A stretch of DNA of 64,000 bases from Pacificibacter marinus (GTDB lineage: Bacteria > Pseudomonadota > Alphaproteobacteria > Rhodobacterales > Rhodobacteraceae): contig NZ_JAHKPU010000046.1 in assembly GCF_018860505.1 (NCBI RefSeq), positions 62,001 through 126,000 of the forward strand, in the 5' to 3' direction. The notes beneath the pieces are model-generated. The model was not told the origin of the DNA and did not search any database. It was given only the letters and a program-made list of their open reading frames with translations. The number at the start of each line of letters is the position of its first letter. The stretch's first letter is position 1. The position numbers were made by a program, and so were the translations under genes. This document shows, in pieces, positions 1-10,201 of this stretch.

Positions 1-39
1 GGTCAAATTTGAAAGCAACCTAAAGTTGCACAAAGACAA

Positions 40-79
40 CACTCAAAAAAATGCGAAAGGCCCGTGCAAAACACGGACC
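40..79 (-). terminator. Rho-independent terminator of ccr
   Basis: Read on the minus strand, an 8-bp stem (79-72 with 66-59) around a 5-nt loop is followed by a T-rich tract. One pair is a G-U wobble only in the minus-strand RNA, which fits termination of the gene ending at 108. Confidence 0.7.
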
Positions 80-107
80 CTATCAAGATGAAATATGCGC
101 CTTAGCC

Positions 108-1400
108 TTAGGTCACAGGCCTCGCGCTCAAAGCGTCTTCAAAGGTCTTCAAGCCTGCTTTTGGCGATTGAACCAGTACGGCCATATTTCCTGGCTTATG
201 CTCATTGCGACGCATTTTGATATGGGCCAGTGGAATTTCATTCCATGGCAGCACTTCCGACATACAAGGATCAATCAACCCCTCGCACATCAACCGATTG
301 GCCGATGCAGCTTGCTTAAGATGTGCAAAGTGCGACCCTTGAATGCGTTTCTGATGCATCCAGATGTAGCGCACGTCAAAAGTACAGTTGAACCCAGACG
401 TGCCTGCGCAAATCACGATCATACCGCCTTTTTTACAAACGAATGACGAAACCGGAAACGTCGCTTCGCCAGGATGCTCAAACACCATGTCAACATTGTT
501 GCCTTTGCCTGTGATGTCCCAAATGGCTTTGCCGAACCGACGCGCCTCGCCGAACCATGCCGCGTACTCTGGCATGTTCACAGTGGGCAGCTGGCCCCAG
601 CAGTTGAAATCATTGCGATTGATCACGCCCTTTGCGCCGAGCGACATCACAAAATCACGTTTGTCTTCGTCAGAAATCACCCCAATGGCATGGGCGCCAG
701 CCGCTTTGGCCAATTGGATCGCGTAAGACCCAAGTCCACCTGACGCGCCCCAAACCAACACATGTTGTCCCGGTTTGATGTCATGCGGCGCATGACCAAA
801 CAACATGCGGTAGGCTGTAGCGAGCGTCAACGTGTAGCACGCGCTTTCTTCCCATGTTAGATGCGTTGGTCGCTTAAGAAGCTGCTGCGCTTGCACACGC
901 GTAAATTGCGCAAAAGACCCGTCAGGTGTCTCATAGCCCCAAATCCGTTGGGTCGGAGAATACATAGGGTCACCACCATTGCATTCTTCATCATCCCCAT
1001 CGTCTTGATTGCAATGAATCACAACTTCATCGCCAACGCTCCAGTTTTTAACTTTAGATCCCACCTTCCACACGATGCCTGACGCGTCTGACCCTGCAAT
1101 ATGATACTCTGCGCCATGGCTATCGAACGGTGAGACTGGAATGCCGAGGCCGGCCCAAACACCGTTGTAATTCACACCAGCGGCCATCACCAAAACAAGC
1201 ACCTCATGAGCCTCGATTTCAGGTGTCTCAACAACTTCGACTTGAAAACTTTTGTCAGGCTCACCGTGACGTTCGCGACGGATCGCCCATGCGTACATCG
1301 TTGAGGGAACATGGCCCAATGGAGGCATTTCACCAAGTTCGTAAAGATCTTTTTCTAGGGCCTCGTACTGGGTCAACCCGCGCGTTTCATCAAGTGCCAT
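108..1400 (-). CDS. ccr: Crotonyl-CoA carboxylase/reductase
   Basis: Predicted to carry out the reductive carboxylation of crotonyl-CoA to ethylmalonyl-CoA with NADPH and CO2, the signature reaction of the ethylmalonyl-CoA pathway for acetyl-CoA assimilation; cytoplasmic. The 430-residue product has the length of known Ccr proteins and the medium-chain dehydrogenase/reductase fold, with a GroES-like N-terminal half and a Rossmann glycine-rich stretch (VWGASGGLGSYA, about residues 216-227). The ATG at 1400 is preceded by a GAGGAA ribosome site about six bases away. It is divergent from ecm, which acts two steps later, across a 367-bp AT-rich region. Assignment as Ccr rather than another quinone-reductase-like protein rests on overall similarity to remembered Ccr sequences plus the ecm neighbour. 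Confidence 0.95.
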   Translation of the reverse strand: MALDETRGLTQYEALEKDLYELGEMPPLGHVPSTMYAWAIRRERHGEPDKSFQVEVVETPEIEAHEVLVLVMAAGVNYNGVWAGLGIPVSPFDSHGAEYHIAGSDASGIVWKVGSKVKNWSVGDEVVIHCNQDDGDDEECNGGDPMYSPTQRIWGYETPDGSFAQFTRVQAQQLLKRPTHLTWEESACYTLTLATAYRMLFGHAPHDIKPGQHVLVWGASGGLGSYAIQLAKAAGAHAIGVISDEDKRDFVMSLGAKGVINRNDFNCWGQLPTVNMPEYAAWFGEARRFGKAIWDITGKGNNVDMVFEHPGEATFPVSSFVCKKGGMIVICAGTSGFNCTFDVRYIWMHQKRIQGSHFAHLKQAASANRLMCEGLIDPCMSEVLPWNEIPLAHIKMRRNEHKPGNMAVLVQSPKAGLKTFEDALSARPVT

Positions 1401-1767
1401 ATCGGTTTCCTCTTCATCTCTTCGACCACCAGACAGTGCCGATTGTGACCTCTATCCCAATGGACATCAGGGAAGGGTTGCTCAATGCCGCGATGCAGAA
1501 TCACAGCCTCTTCAACACAGGGATATGACTCAATAAGTAACTATACAACTATTTTATTATCATTTTTGTAACTTAATAACTCTTTAAATCCAAACAATCG
1601 ACCATATTTGGTACATGTCATTTTGAAAAACTCCCCCAATAACCACACAAATAACTGTTTATAATAATAAAAAAATGAAACTAGCGATGTAAAATTTTCA
1701 ATTGTCCTATTGTTGCGATTTATGTACAGTTTTAGAAATATAGTTACCTATCAATGCGAGACATCTC
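1401..1767. promoter_or_regulatory. AT-rich divergent promoter region ccr/ecm
   Basis: This 367-bp stretch separates two divergent ethylmalonyl-CoA pathway genes and holds no convincing gene. It is clearly more AT-rich than its surroundings. Near its two ends lie inverted copies of an octamer, GTAACTAT at about 1537 and ATAGTTAC at about 1740, which could be regulator half-sites. I could not identify defined -35/-10 elements with confidence. Confidence 0.5.
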
Positions 1768-3723
1768 ATGACCGACACTCCAAAAGACAGACCTTGGCTG
1801 TTCCGCACCTATGCTGGGCACTCAACCGCGATGGCGTCCAACACGCTTTACCGCAACAATTTGTCTAAGGGGCAAACGGGACTTTCTGTCGCTTTCGATC
1901 TGCCCACACAGACGGGATATGACAGCGATCATGAACTGGCCAAAGGAGAAGTCGGCAAGGTTGGCGTCCCGATCTCACACCTTGGCGATATGCGAATGTT
2001 GTTCAAAGATATCCCTTTGGAACAAATGAACACGTCAATGACGATCAACGCGACAGCCGCATGGCTTTTGTCGCTTTATATAGCCGCGGCAGAAGAACAA
2101 GGCGCCGATGTATCTAAGCTGCAAGGCACAGTTCAAAACGACATCGTGAAAGAATACCTATCGCGTGGCACCTATGTGTGCCCACCCCGCCCCTCATTGC
2201 GGATGACCACGGACATAGCTGCCTATACGCAAGCCCATATGCCCAAGTGGAATCCGATGAACATCTGCTCATACCATTTGCAAGAAGCTGGAGCCACGCC
2301 AGAGCAAGAATTGGCCTTTGCCCTCGCCACAGCCATCGCTGTGCTTGACGACCTTAAGGGCAAAGTTCCCGCCGAGGCCTTTCCGGCGATGGTTGGGCGT
2401 ATTTCGTTTTTCGTGAACGCAGGCATTCGCTTTGTCACCGAGCTGTGCAAGATGCGCGCCTTTGTCGAATTGTGGGATGAAATCACCCAAACACGTTATG
2501 GCATAGAAGACCCGAAATTTCGCCGTTTTAGATATGGCGTTCAGGTCAATTCACTGGGTCTGACCGAGCAACAACCCGAAAACAATGTCTATCGCATTTT
2601 GATCGAAATGCTGGCGGTCACCCTGAGTAAAAATGCCCGCGCACGCGCTGTCCAACTGCCCGCTTGGAACGAAGCGCTTGGCCTGCCGCGCCCCTTTGAC
2701 CAGCAGTGGTCTTTGCGCATGCAGCAAATTCTGGCCTATGAAACCGACTTGTTGGAATATGAGGATCTGTTCGACGGCAACCCTGCGATTGAACGCAAGG
2801 TCGCAGCCCTAAAAGACGGCGCACGTGCGGAACTGAACACGTTGGACGGCATGGGCGGCGCAATTGACGCGATCGAATACATGAAATCACGTCTGGTTGA
2901 GGCCAATGCCGACCGCATTGGCCATATTGAAACCGGCTCCACCACAGTGGTCGGTGTCAACAAATGGCTTGAAGGAGAACCCTCCCCTTTAACCACAGGC
3001 GACGGGTCGATCATGAAATCTGATCCTCATGCAGAGGCCGATCAAATCGAACGTCTCAACGCATGGCGCGAAAATCGCGATGAACCAAAAGTACAAAAGG
3101 CGCTCGCCGCATTGCGTGAGGCTGCGCAGTCTGGCGCAAATATCATGCCGCCCTCAATTGCAGCCGCCAAAGCTGGCGCAACAACAGGCGAATGGGGCGA
3201 TATGGTTCGTGCGGCTTTTGGCCAGTACCGTGGTCCGACAGGTGTATCCATAAGTGCCTCCAATCGCACCGAGGGTTTAGATGACATTCGCGAAGACGTT
3301 GCTCGAGCATCCAAATCCTTGGGACGCCAGCTAAAATTTCTTGTCGGCAAGCCCGGCCTTGATGGCCATTCCAACGGTGCCGAACAAATCGCGGCCCGCG
3401 CCCGCGATTGCGGTATGGACATCACCTATGAAGGCATTCGGCTGACGCCGCAGGAAATCGTTAACGCCGTCGCTCGTGATGACGCCCATGTTGTTGGTCT
3501 GTCAATCCTGTCAGGATCGCACATGCCATTGATGGCTGACCTCATGGTGCAGATGAAAGAAAACGGTTTATCGCACATACCGGTCATCGTTGGCGGTATC
3601 ATTCCAGAAGCTGATGAAAAAGCGCTTTTGGAAATGGGGGTCGCGCGTGTCTACACCCCCAAAGATTTCGAACTGAACCGTATTATGTTCGACATTGTTG
3701 GTTTGGTTGATCCTATTGCCTAA
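1768..3723 (+). CDS. ecm: (2R)-ethylmalonyl-CoA mutase
   Basis: Coenzyme-B12-dependent mutase converting (2R)-ethylmalonyl-CoA to (2S)-methylsuccinyl-CoA in the ethylmalonyl-CoA pathway. The 651-residue protein has the methylmalonyl-CoA-mutase catalytic barrel in its N-terminal two thirds, with the LSVAFDLPTQTGYDSDH stretch near residues 37-53. The C-terminal B12-binding domain carries the DxHxxG cobalamin motif (D532, H534, G537). It begins directly in the catalytic domain and has the length I recall for Ecm rather than the longer MutB, and it lies next to ccr, so ethylmalonyl-CoA is the likely substrate. The ATG is preceded only by a weak GAGA. DeoD follows after 86 bp. Confidence 0.93.
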   Translation: MTDTPKDRPWLFRTYAGHSTAMASNTLYRNNLSKGQTGLSVAFDLPTQTGYDSDHELAKGEVGKVGVPISHLGDMRMLFKDIPLEQMNTSMTINATAAWLLSLYIAAAEEQGADVSKLQGTVQNDIVKEYLSRGTYVCPPRPSLRMTTDIAAYTQAHMPKWNPMNICSYHLQEAGATPEQELAFALATAIAVLDDLKGKVPAEAFPAMVGRISFFVNAGIRFVTELCKMRAFVELWDEITQTRYGIEDPKFRRFRYGVQVNSLGLTEQQPENNVYRILIEMLAVTLSKNARARAVQLPAWNEALGLPRPFDQQWSLRMQQILAYETDLLEYEDLFDGNPAIERKVAALKDGARAELNTLDGMGGAIDAIEYMKSRLVEANADRIGHIETGSTTVVGVNKWLEGEPSPLTTGDGSIMKSDPHAEADQIERLNAWRENRDEPKVQKALAALREAAQSGANIMPPSIAAAKAGATTGEWGDMVRAAFGQYRGPTGVSISASNRTEGLDDIREDVARASKSLGRQLKFLVGKPGLDGHSNGAEQIAARARDCGMDITYEGIRLTPQEIVNAVARDDAHVVGLSILSGSHMPLMADLMVQMKENGLSHIPVIVGGIIPEADEKALLEMGVARVYTPKDFELNRIMFDIVGLVDPIA

Positions 3724-3809
3724 CCTGATTTCAAGCGGCGCAAGGTAACCCCTAGCGCGTGGAAATTTCAAAGCTATAGTCAAAGCATTTCCAGACAAAG
3801 GGTGCTTTG

Positions 3810-4517
3810 ATGCCGACTCCACATATTTCCGCTGCCAAAGGCGATATCGCCGAAACCGTTTTGCTGCCGGGCGATCCTTATCGCGCCAAATGGGCTGCGG
3901 AAACATTCTTGGACAATCCGAAACTGGTCAACGAAGTGCGCGGCATGTTCGGGTTCACAGGCACCTACAAAGGCAACCCTGTCACCATTCACGGGTCCGG
4001 CATGGGCATGGCGTCCTTGTCGATTTATGCCAATGAGTTGATCACGGAATATGGTGCGAAAACAATGATCCGCATCGGGTCCTGTGGCGCCATGCAAGAG
4101 GCGGTGAACATCCGTGACGTGATCATCGCCATGACCGCGTCGACACTGTCAACACCATCACGCGGTATCTTCAAAGAGATCAATTTCGCCCCCTGCGCCG
4201 ATTATGGCCTGCTTGAAAAAGCCGTCTTGGCCGCGCGCGACAAAGGCACGACGACCCATGTTGGCAATATCTATTCCTCAGATGTGTTCTATGACGAACG
4301 TCCTGATTTGAATGACATCATGATCCGCCACGGGATCTTAGGCGTCGAAATGGAAGCCGCTGAATTGTACAATTTGGCTGCCCGACACAGCGTGCGCGCT
4401 TTGGCCGTTTTGACAGTCTCGGATCACCTAATCACACATGAAGCCTTACCCTCATCCGAGCGCGAAAGCTCGTTCGGCGACATGGTCGAAATCGCACTGC
4501 AAGCCGCCTTTGCATAA
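3810..4517 (+). CDS. deoD: Purine-nucleoside phosphorylase (DeoD type)
   Basis: Phosphorolysis of purine (deoxy)nucleosides to base plus (deoxy)ribose 1-phosphate in purine salvage. The 235-residue product matches the hexameric DeoD family: an N-terminal phosphate-binding PGDPYRAKW stretch, the RIGSCGAM loop, and the EMEAAELY nucleoside-binding motif near residues 178-185. A TTG lies immediately before the ATG at 3810; the ATG is preferred because AAAGGG lies 8 bases upstream. It is probably independent of the ethylmalonyl-CoA genes and is followed by a good terminator. Confidence 0.93.
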   Translation: MPTPHISAAKGDIAETVLLPGDPYRAKWAAETFLDNPKLVNEVRGMFGFTGTYKGNPVTIHGSGMGMASLSIYANELITEYGAKTMIRIGSCGAMQEAVNIRDVIIAMTASTLSTPSRGIFKEINFAPCADYGLLEKAVLAARDKGTTTHVGNIYSSDVFYDERPDLNDIMIRHGILGVEMEAAELYNLAARHSVRALAVLTVSDHLITHEALPSSERESSFGDMVEIALQAAFA

Positions 4518-4556
4518 CTGTCGCTTGGCTTAGCGGTGACATCATTTAAAATATAG

Positions 4557-4581
4557 AGGTCGTCCATTGGGCGACCTTTTT
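4557..4581 (+). terminator. Terminator of deoD
   Basis: A 9-bp stem (4557-4565 with 4569-4577, one G-U pair) with a 3-nt loop runs into five T residues. It sits 40 bp after the deoD stop and just before the ribosome site of the next gene. Confidence 0.8.
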
Positions 4582-4603
4582 CAGTCGATATAAGGATTTT
4601 CCA

Positions 4604-5599
4604 ATGACAATGCCAAAACGCAAACTGGGCAACACAGGCCCTGAGGTCAGCGCACTTGGGTTTGGGGCGATGAGCTTTGCAGGGTTCTTTGGACCGGCTG
4701 ATGACGAGGTCAGCATGGAAACACTGGCAGCCGTTGATGAGGCTGGCATCGACTTTTGGGATACAGCCAATATTTACGGTATGGGACGTTCCGAGACCAT
4801 TATAGGCCGTTATTTCAAAGAGGTCGGTGCCAAGCGCAATATCACTTTGGCCACAAAAGCCTCCATCGTGCCAGGCCCGCCGCGCAGCATCAACAACGAG
4901 CTTGGATACTTGCGCAGTGAACTTGAGGCATCTTTGACACGCCTCAACCGTGATCATGTCGAGCTGTTCTATATCCACCGCCGCGAACAAGAACGCCCAA
5001 TCGAAGAAGTTGCCGAAAGTATGGGCAAGCTCATTGAAGAAGGTCTGATTGGCGGCTGGGGATTGTCCGAAGTGGCCCCCACAACCATTCGTCGCGCCCA
5101 TGCCGTGATGCCTGTGCGTGCAGTTCAAAGTGAATATTCGCTTTGGTCGCGTGAACCCGAACTGGGCGTGCTGCAAACCTGTGCGGAATTTGGCGTGGCC
5201 TTCGTGCCCTTTTCACCTGTTGGGCGCGGCGTCATCAGCTCGGTTGATTTGGCGCCAAGCACATTTGAGGCTCATGACTTTAGGCGTGTGAACCCACGGT
5301 TCATAGAACCCAATTTTTCCGCCAATATGAAACATGTGCGTGCTTTACGTGCTTTTGCAGAGGCGAAAAACATCAGTGTCACGGCTCTCGCGCTTGCATG
5401 GACGATGAAGGCCGGCGACATGGTGATCCCCATTCCAGGGACGCGCACAAAAGAGCACCTGCAAGATTGGTTATCAGCCGCGACATTGACCCTAACCAAT
5501 GAAGACCTTGCCCAGATCGAACAGATCATGCCTGTCGGTTGGGCACACGGTGCGCGTTATGCTGACAATCAAACTGTAGGCGTTGAACGTTTTTGCTGA
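4604..5599 (+). CDS. Aldo/keto reductase, exact substrate unknown
   Basis: NADPH-linked aldo/keto reductase of 331 residues, the usual length. Expected catalytic features are visible: Asp in FWDTANIYG, Tyr in the same stretch, Lys in LATKA and His in YIHRRE. The C-terminal IPGTRTKEHLQDWL segment is typical of the cofactor-binding site. A clear AAGGA ribosome site precedes the ATG. It is similar to the family often annotated as pyridoxal 4-dehydrogenase-like or general stress reductases; the sequence alone does not define the substrate. It is converging with creD across a short hairpin. Confidence 0.85.
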   Translation: MTMPKRKLGNTGPEVSALGFGAMSFAGFFGPADDEVSMETLAAVDEAGIDFWDTANIYGMGRSETIIGRYFKEVGAKRNITLATKASIVPGPPRSINNELGYLRSELEASLTRLNRDHVELFYIHRREQERPIEEVAESMGKLIEEGLIGGWGLSEVAPTTIRRAHAVMPVRAVQSEYSLWSREPELGVLQTCAEFGVAFVPFSPVGRGVISSVDLAPSTFEAHDFRRVNPRFIEPNFSANMKHVRALRAFAEAKNISVTALALAWTMKAGDMVIPIPGTRTKEHLQDWLSAATLTLTNEDLAQIEQIMPVGWAHGARYADNQTVGVERFC

Positions 5600-5618
5600 A
5601 TGCTTTGATCAAACGCAA

Positions 5619-5644
5619 AGAGCCGCCAATCGCTTGGCGGCTCT
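5619..5644. terminator. Bidirectional hairpin between convergent genes
   Basis: A perfect 11-bp stem with a TCGC tetraloop (5619-5629 with 5634-5644) lies between the convergent aldo/keto reductase and creD genes. There is no long T tract on either side, so efficiency is uncertain. Confidence 0.6.
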
Positions 5645-5668
5645 AACTCTACTTCCTGAAAGGCGGGA

Positions 5669-7123
5669 CTAGTTTTGCGCCTCAGCCGCCTTTGCAGCCG
5701 CCGTTCGCGCAGCTTTCGCCTCGATACTCTCAGGGGCTGGCACTTTGACTTTTTTGGCAAACATACCTTTGCCCTCAGGCCCGTACCAATCTTCGTTTCG
5801 TGTAAAGTACATCGTCGCGGCCAAGGCCACGAAGGCGAGCGTAGCGCCGGCCAACAACGCGAAATCTTCGGATTGCAAAATCAGGTACAGCACACCGTAA
5901 AGCACCAAAAGCATCAACGCCAAAACGGCAGTGCGTTTGCCAAGGTTCAACCCGAAATGCCCAAAGAAGGTCAGTAAGGCAATCGTCGCCCCTGCGGAAA
6001 TACCATAGGCAAAGGCAAAACCGAACTGCTCTGAATAGGCGACCATCAACAAGACAAAGATGGATTGCGCCAAGCCAATAAGCAGATACTGCACTGGGTG
6101 CGCGGGACGCTTGGTGCCTTTTTCAATCAGCAATACCGTCAAAAACGTCAAAGCAATAAACAAGATCGCGTATTTGGCGGCGCGGTAGGATTTTTGGTAA
6201 AAATCATTGGGTTCTATAAACTCGACCCCAAAGGCCATGTCGCGTCGCAGCGTGCTTGTATAGTTATCACGAGACAATTGCGGCAAGGTACGTGCAAGAT
6301 GCGGAATAGTCCAACGTGCCGAAAATCCTGCATCAGAGATGTCAGAGCCATCGGGCAAAAATGCGCCGCTGAAACTCGGGCTACCCCAATCCGAAGTCAC
6401 CGCGACCGATGTTTGACGCCCAACAGGCGCAATCATCAACGATTGTGCGCCATTGAGACCAAGGTGCAAATCATAAGACGTCCCCTCGCGTGGGTCACCG
6501 ATGTTCGCTGTGATCCCAGCGCGACGCTCTGATGACGCGATGGGTTCAAGGGGGTATTCACTGCCATCAATGGTCAGCACAGCCACCCCACGCAATGCAG
6601 CATTGTTGGAAATATCGACCACCATCGCGGCGTCACCCCAAAGAATGACTTCTTCGTTCACAGCCATATCCACGATCAAATCTGTTGGGAAATCAAAGGC
6701 AACGGTCATGTCAGCTTGGTACACTGGCACATTGAAAATTCCACGGTGCCGCACTTGGGTTTGGGTCGCAATCTTCACATCAAAGGCGTTTGGATAGACA
6801 TAGATAGGATCGCGTTTCACCGTGACACGACGCGTGACTTGCTTGAAAATGATCTGACCATTTTCATCCATCTTCACTTCATTTGTGACCGGATCGACAA
6901 CTTGCTCGGAAGACGTTTGATCAACCGTTTCTTCAACAGGCACAACCAACACAGGCCCCGAGATCACTTGTTCACCGCCCCATTCGCGCCCAACATCGCG
7001 CAGGGTATTCTCGGAATAATATTTGCGGCTTTGCACAATTTCCGAAACGAAAAACAAAGGGATAAACATCAAAAGGGTCAATAGACCCACAATCAAAAAC
7101 CGAATTCCTATAGAGTCGCGCAT
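5669..7123 (-). CDS. creD: CreD-family inner membrane protein
   Basis: Integral inner-membrane protein of 484 residues. A single N-terminal transmembrane segment (about residues 7-26) is followed by a large periplasmic region and a cluster of about five hydrophobic helices, the layout of the CreD family linked to cell-envelope stress in enterobacteria. The in-frame TTG at 7138 is less likely than the ATG at 7123, which has GAGGA six bases upstream. No creABC partners are present, so the enterobacterial regulatory link cannot be assumed. The C-terminal tail is rich in Ala and Lys. Confidence 0.85.
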   Translation of the reverse strand: MRDSIGIRFLIVGLLTLLMFIPLFFVSEIVQSRKYYSENTLRDVGREWGGEQVISGPVLVVPVEETVDQTSSEQVVDPVTNEVKMDENGQIIFKQVTRRVTVKRDPIYVYPNAFDVKIATQTQVRHRGIFNVPVYQADMTVAFDFPTDLIVDMAVNEEVILWGDAAMVVDISNNAALRGVAVLTIDGSEYPLEPIASSERRAGITANIGDPREGTSYDLHLGLNGAQSLMIAPVGRQTSVAVTSDWGSPSFSGAFLPDGSDISDAGFSARWTIPHLARTLPQLSRDNYTSTLRRDMAFGVEFIEPNDFYQKSYRAAKYAILFIALTFLTVLLIEKGTKRPAHPVQYLLIGLAQSIFVLLMVAYSEQFGFAFAYGISAGATIALLTFFGHFGLNLGKRTAVLALMLLVLYGVLYLILQSEDFALLAGATLAFVALAATMYFTRNEDWYGPEGKGMFAKKVKVPAPESIEAKAARTAAAKAAEAQN

Positions 7124-7215
7124 ACCAGTCCTCACCAATTATTTCCGGCACCATGTCCGTGCAGCCTCTTAGGGTCAAGGTACGGAATATCTTGCAGTAC
7201 ATAGACAGGACACGC

Positions 7216-7250
7216 ATAAAAAAAGCCCCGCAATATGCAGGGCTTTTCAA
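7216..7250 (-). terminator. Terminator of the sdhCDAB operon
   Basis: On the minus strand an 11-bp stem with one mismatch (7247-7237 with 7231-7221) is followed by seven T residues, 25 bp after the sdhB stop. Confidence 0.88.
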
Positions 7251-7271
7251 AATCTATGAGTTTTAACAGCC

Positions 7272-8051
7272 CTAGTGGGTCCGCTCGATCATCATGCCTT
7301 TGATAGACGCGATGGCTTTCGCTGGATTCAAACCCTTTGGACAAGTCTTGGAACAGTTCATGATGGTGTGACAACGGTAGAGCTTAAACGGATCTTCCAA
7401 TTCGTCCAAACGTTCGCCAGTGGCCTCATCGCGGCTGTCGATGATCCAACGGTAAGCATGTAGCAAAGCTGCTGGCCCGAGGTATTTATCACCATTCCAC
7501 CAGTACGACGGGCAAGATGTGGAACAACAAGCACACATCACACACTCATAAAGGCCATCAAGCTTTTTACGATCATCGATGGATTGACGCCATTCTTTGG
7601 CTGGCTTGTTGGTTTTGGTCTCGAGCCAAGGCATGATCGAGGCGTGTTGCGCGTAAAAATGCGTCAGGTCTGGGATCAAGTCTTTCACCACAGGCATATG
7701 CGGCAATGGATAGATTTTCACATCCGCTTTGATCTCATCCATGCCGTAAATACAGGCCAGAGTGTTGATGCCGTCGATGTTCATCGCACATGAGCCACAA
7801 ATGCCTTCGCGGCAAGAGCGGCGGAATGTGAGTGTCGTATCAATTTCATTTTTGATCTTGATCAGCGCATCCAAAACCATCGGACCACATTTGTCCATAT
7901 CGACAAAATATGTATCCACGCTTGGGTTTTTGCCCGCGTCAGGATTGTAGCGATAGATCTGAAACTTGCGCACATTGGTCGCGCCTTCGGGCTTTGGCCA
8001 AGTTTTACCAGTTGTGATCTTTGAGTTCTTCGGCAGAGTTAGTTGTACCAT
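7272..8051 (-). CDS. sdhB: Succinate dehydrogenase iron-sulfur subunit
   Basis: Electron-transfer subunit of respiratory complex II. The 259-residue protein has the [2Fe-2S] ligands C80, C85, C88 and C100, and the cysteine sets for the [4Fe-4S] and [3Fe-4S] centres around residues 170-180 ([11 protein letters not shown]) and 227-237 (C227, C233, C237). It is the last gene of the operon sdhC-sdhD-sdhA-lipoprotein-sdhB. It is followed by a strong terminator. Confidence 0.98.
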   Translation of the reverse strand: MVQLTLPKNSKITTGKTWPKPEGATNVRKFQIYRYNPDAGKNPSVDTYFVDMDKCGPMVLDALIKIKNEIDTTLTFRRSCREGICGSCAMNIDGINTLACIYGMDEIKADVKIYPLPHMPVVKDLIPDLTHFYAQHASIMPWLETKTNKPAKEWRQSIDDRKKLDGLYECVMCACCSTSCPSYWWNGDKYLGPAALLHAYRWIIDSRDEATGERLDELEDPFKLYRCHTIMNCSKTCPKGLNPAKAIASIKGMMIERTH

Positions 8052-8060
8052 AAGTCTCTC

Positions 8061-8381
8061 CTATCCGAGCAAGCTGCTCAGTTCCGATTGCGCGATGCAC
8101 GAGATTGTATCTGGCTGCGTCGCAATCGATGTAACAGTGCTGACTGTGCTGTCATCAACGCCAGTCACGGCCGCCTTGGCAATCTCAACGATTTGGTCTG
8201 TTGTGGCGTTCTCCACCACACAATCCACCGCGTCATCGATATCAACGCCAGGCAATTTGTCTGCAATCACAGACTTGATGACGCTTTTGGCTGCCGATTG
8301 AGCGGAAGCTTCCACCAAAGCGTCAGTGGACAGACATCCACTGAGCGCAAATGTAAGTGCGATAAGGCCAAGAACGCGCAT
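8061..8381 (-). CDS. Small predicted lipoprotein inside the sdh operon
   Basis: A 106-residue protein of unknown function. It has a hydrophobic N-terminal signal with a lipobox (LSGC, acylated Cys16 predicted) and a soluble Ser/Thr/Ala/Val-rich body with a pair of cysteines (about C54 and C94) that could form a disulfide in the periplasm. Its ATG overlaps the sdhA stop codon by one base, and it ends 9 bp before sdhB, so it is co-transcribed and probably translationally coupled. The position suggests a role near complex II or simply co-expression; no catalytic motif is seen. Confidence 0.75.
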   Translation of the reverse strand: MRVLGLIALTFALSGCLSTDALVEASAQSAAKSVIKSVIADKLPGVDIDDAVDCVVENATTDQIVEIAKAAVTGVDDSTVSTVTSIATQPDTISCIAQSELSSLLG

Positions 8382-10189
8382 TAGAATGTCCGCGCTTTTG
8401 GGGCGATGGTTTCAAGGCTGATGCCACCGTCTGCTTCTGTGGACAAAGGTGCTTTGACCACTTCGCGGTGCGACAGTTCAACCTTGTTGCCATCGACATG
8501 CGACACAGTGTGAACGCGCCACTCTTTGTCATCACGCTTGGGGTAATCCTCATGGGCATGCGCACCACGGGATTCTTTACGCGCTTCCGCGCCGACGATG
8601 GTCGCCATTGCGTTTGGCATCAGGTTGGCAAGCTCAAGTGTTTCCATCAGATCAGAGTTCCACACGAGGCTGCGATCGGTCACAGACAGATCACCCATTT
8701 TGCCCGCAATAACAGTCATCTTTTCGACGCCCTCTTTCAGCGTCTTGTCTGTGCGGAATACAGCCGCGTCGGCTTGCATGGTTTTTTGCATCTCAAGACG
8801 CAATTCAGCAGTTTTGATCGCACCATTCGCATTGCGTAGACCGTCAAAACGGTCAAAGGCTTTGTCGATAGAGGCTTGATTGAGCACTGGATTTGGCGCA
8901 TCCGCATCAACGGTTTTGCCCGCTCTGATCGCAGCAGCGCGGCCAAAGACCACGAGATCAATCAAAGAGTTTGAACCCAAACGGTTTGCACCGTGAACAG
9001 AGGCACAGCCTGCCTCACCCACAGCCATAAGACCCGGCACAACAGCGTTTTGATCTTTTGCAGTCGGGTTAAGCACTTCGCCCCAATAGTTGGTTGGAAT
9101 GCCGCCCATGTTGTAATGCACCGTTGGCAAAACAGGGATCGGTTCTTTGGTAACATCCACGCCCGCAAAAATTTTCGCAGATTCAGAAATACCAGGAAGA
9201 CGTTCAGCAAGCGCTTCAGGTGGCAAGTGTGACAGATTGAGGTGAATGTGATCACCTTCGGCACCAACACCGCGACCTTCGCGAATTTCCATCGTCATAG
9301 ACCGTGACACGTAATCACGTGGGGCAAGGTCTTTATAGGTCGGTGCGTAACGCTCCATGAAGCGTTCGCCTTCGGAGTTGGTCAAATAACCACCTTCGCC
9401 GCGCGCACCCTCGGTGATCAAACAGCCTGAACCGTAGATGCCTGTTGGGTGGAACTGAACGAACTCCATATCCTGCAAAGCAAGACCAGCACGCGCAACC
9501 ATACCGCCGCCGTCACCTGTACAGGTATGTGCAGATGTAGCTGAGAAGTAAGCGCGGCCATAACCACCAGTCGCCAAGACAACCATCTTAGCGTTAAAGA
9601 TGTGCATGGTACCGTCGTCGAGCTTCCAACATACAACACCCTGACATTGACCGTCTTCAGACATGATCAAATCGATGGCAAAGTATTCGATGTAGAACTC
9701 GGCGTTGTTTTTCAAAGACTGACCGTAAAGCGTATGCAAAATCGCGTGGCCAGTACGGTCAGCGGCCGCACAGGTGCGCTGAACGGGCGGGCCTTCGCCG
9801 AATTCAGTGGTGTGGCCCCCAAAGGGACGCTGGTAAATCTTGCCTTCTTCGGTGCGCGAGAATGGCACGCCGTAATGCTCAAGCTCGTAAACCGCTTTTG
9901 GCGCTTCACGGGCAAGGTATTCCATTGCGTCTGTGTCGCCCAACCAGTCAGACCCTTTGACAGTGTCATACATATGCCACTGCCAGCTGTCTGGACCCAT
10001 GTTGCCCAAAGAGGCGGCGATACCACCTTGTGCGGCAACAGTGTGCGAACGGGTTGGGAAAACTTTGGTCACACAAGCGGTGCGCAGACCTTGCTCGGCC
10101 ATGCCGAGGGTCGCACGCAAGCCAGCGCCACCAGCGCCGATCACAACGACGTCGTAGTCGTGTGTTTCATATTCATAAGCTGCTGCCAT
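8381..10189 (-). CDS. sdhA: Succinate dehydrogenase flavoprotein subunit
   Basis: Catalytic subunit that oxidises succinate to fumarate. The 602-residue protein has the N-terminal FAD dinucleotide motif ([13 protein letters not shown], residues 14-26), the covalent-FAD histidine H49 in [10 protein letters not shown], and the active-site region around HPTGIYG, followed by the [19 protein letters not shown] stretch. The length is standard. It is 12 bp downstream of sdhD and overlaps the following lipoprotein gene by one base. Confidence 0.98.
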   Translation of the reverse strand: MAAAYEYETHDYDVVVIGAGGAGLRATLGMAEQGLRTACVTKVFPTRSHTVAAQGGIAASLGNMGPDSWQWHMYDTVKGSDWLGDTDAMEYLAREAPKAVYELEHYGVPFSRTEEGKIYQRPFGGHTTEFGEGPPVQRTCAAADRTGHAILHTLYGQSLKNNAEFYIEYFAIDLIMSEDGQCQGVVCWKLDDGTMHIFNAKMVVLATGGYGRAYFSATSAHTCTGDGGGMVARAGLALQDMEFVQFHPTGIYGSGCLITEGARGEGGYLTNSEGERFMERYAPTYKDLAPRDYVSRSMTMEIREGRGVGAEGDHIHLNLSHLPPEALAERLPGISESAKIFAGVDVTKEPIPVLPTVHYNMGGIPTNYWGEVLNPTAKDQNAVVPGLMAVGEAGCASVHGANRLGSNSLIDLVVFGRAAAIRAGKTVDADAPNPVLNQASIDKAFDRFDGLRNANGAIKTAELRLEMQKTMQADAAVFRTDKTLKEGVEKMTVIAGKMGDLSVTDRSLVWNSDLMETLELANLMPNAMATIVGAEARKESRGAHAHEDYPKRDDKEWRVHTVSHVDGNKVELSHREVVKAPLSTEADGGISLETIAPKARTF

Positions 10190-10201
10190 GGGGTGTGCTC
10201 C

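Noticed and set aside
51-446. Frames antisense to ccr, and similar long frames opposite other genes
   Set aside because: They lie opposite well-supported genes, and their products show no family features.
9247-9256. GTGATCAC within sdhA
   Set aside because: It lies in the coding sequence, is single, and lacks the flanking pattern of the promoter copies.
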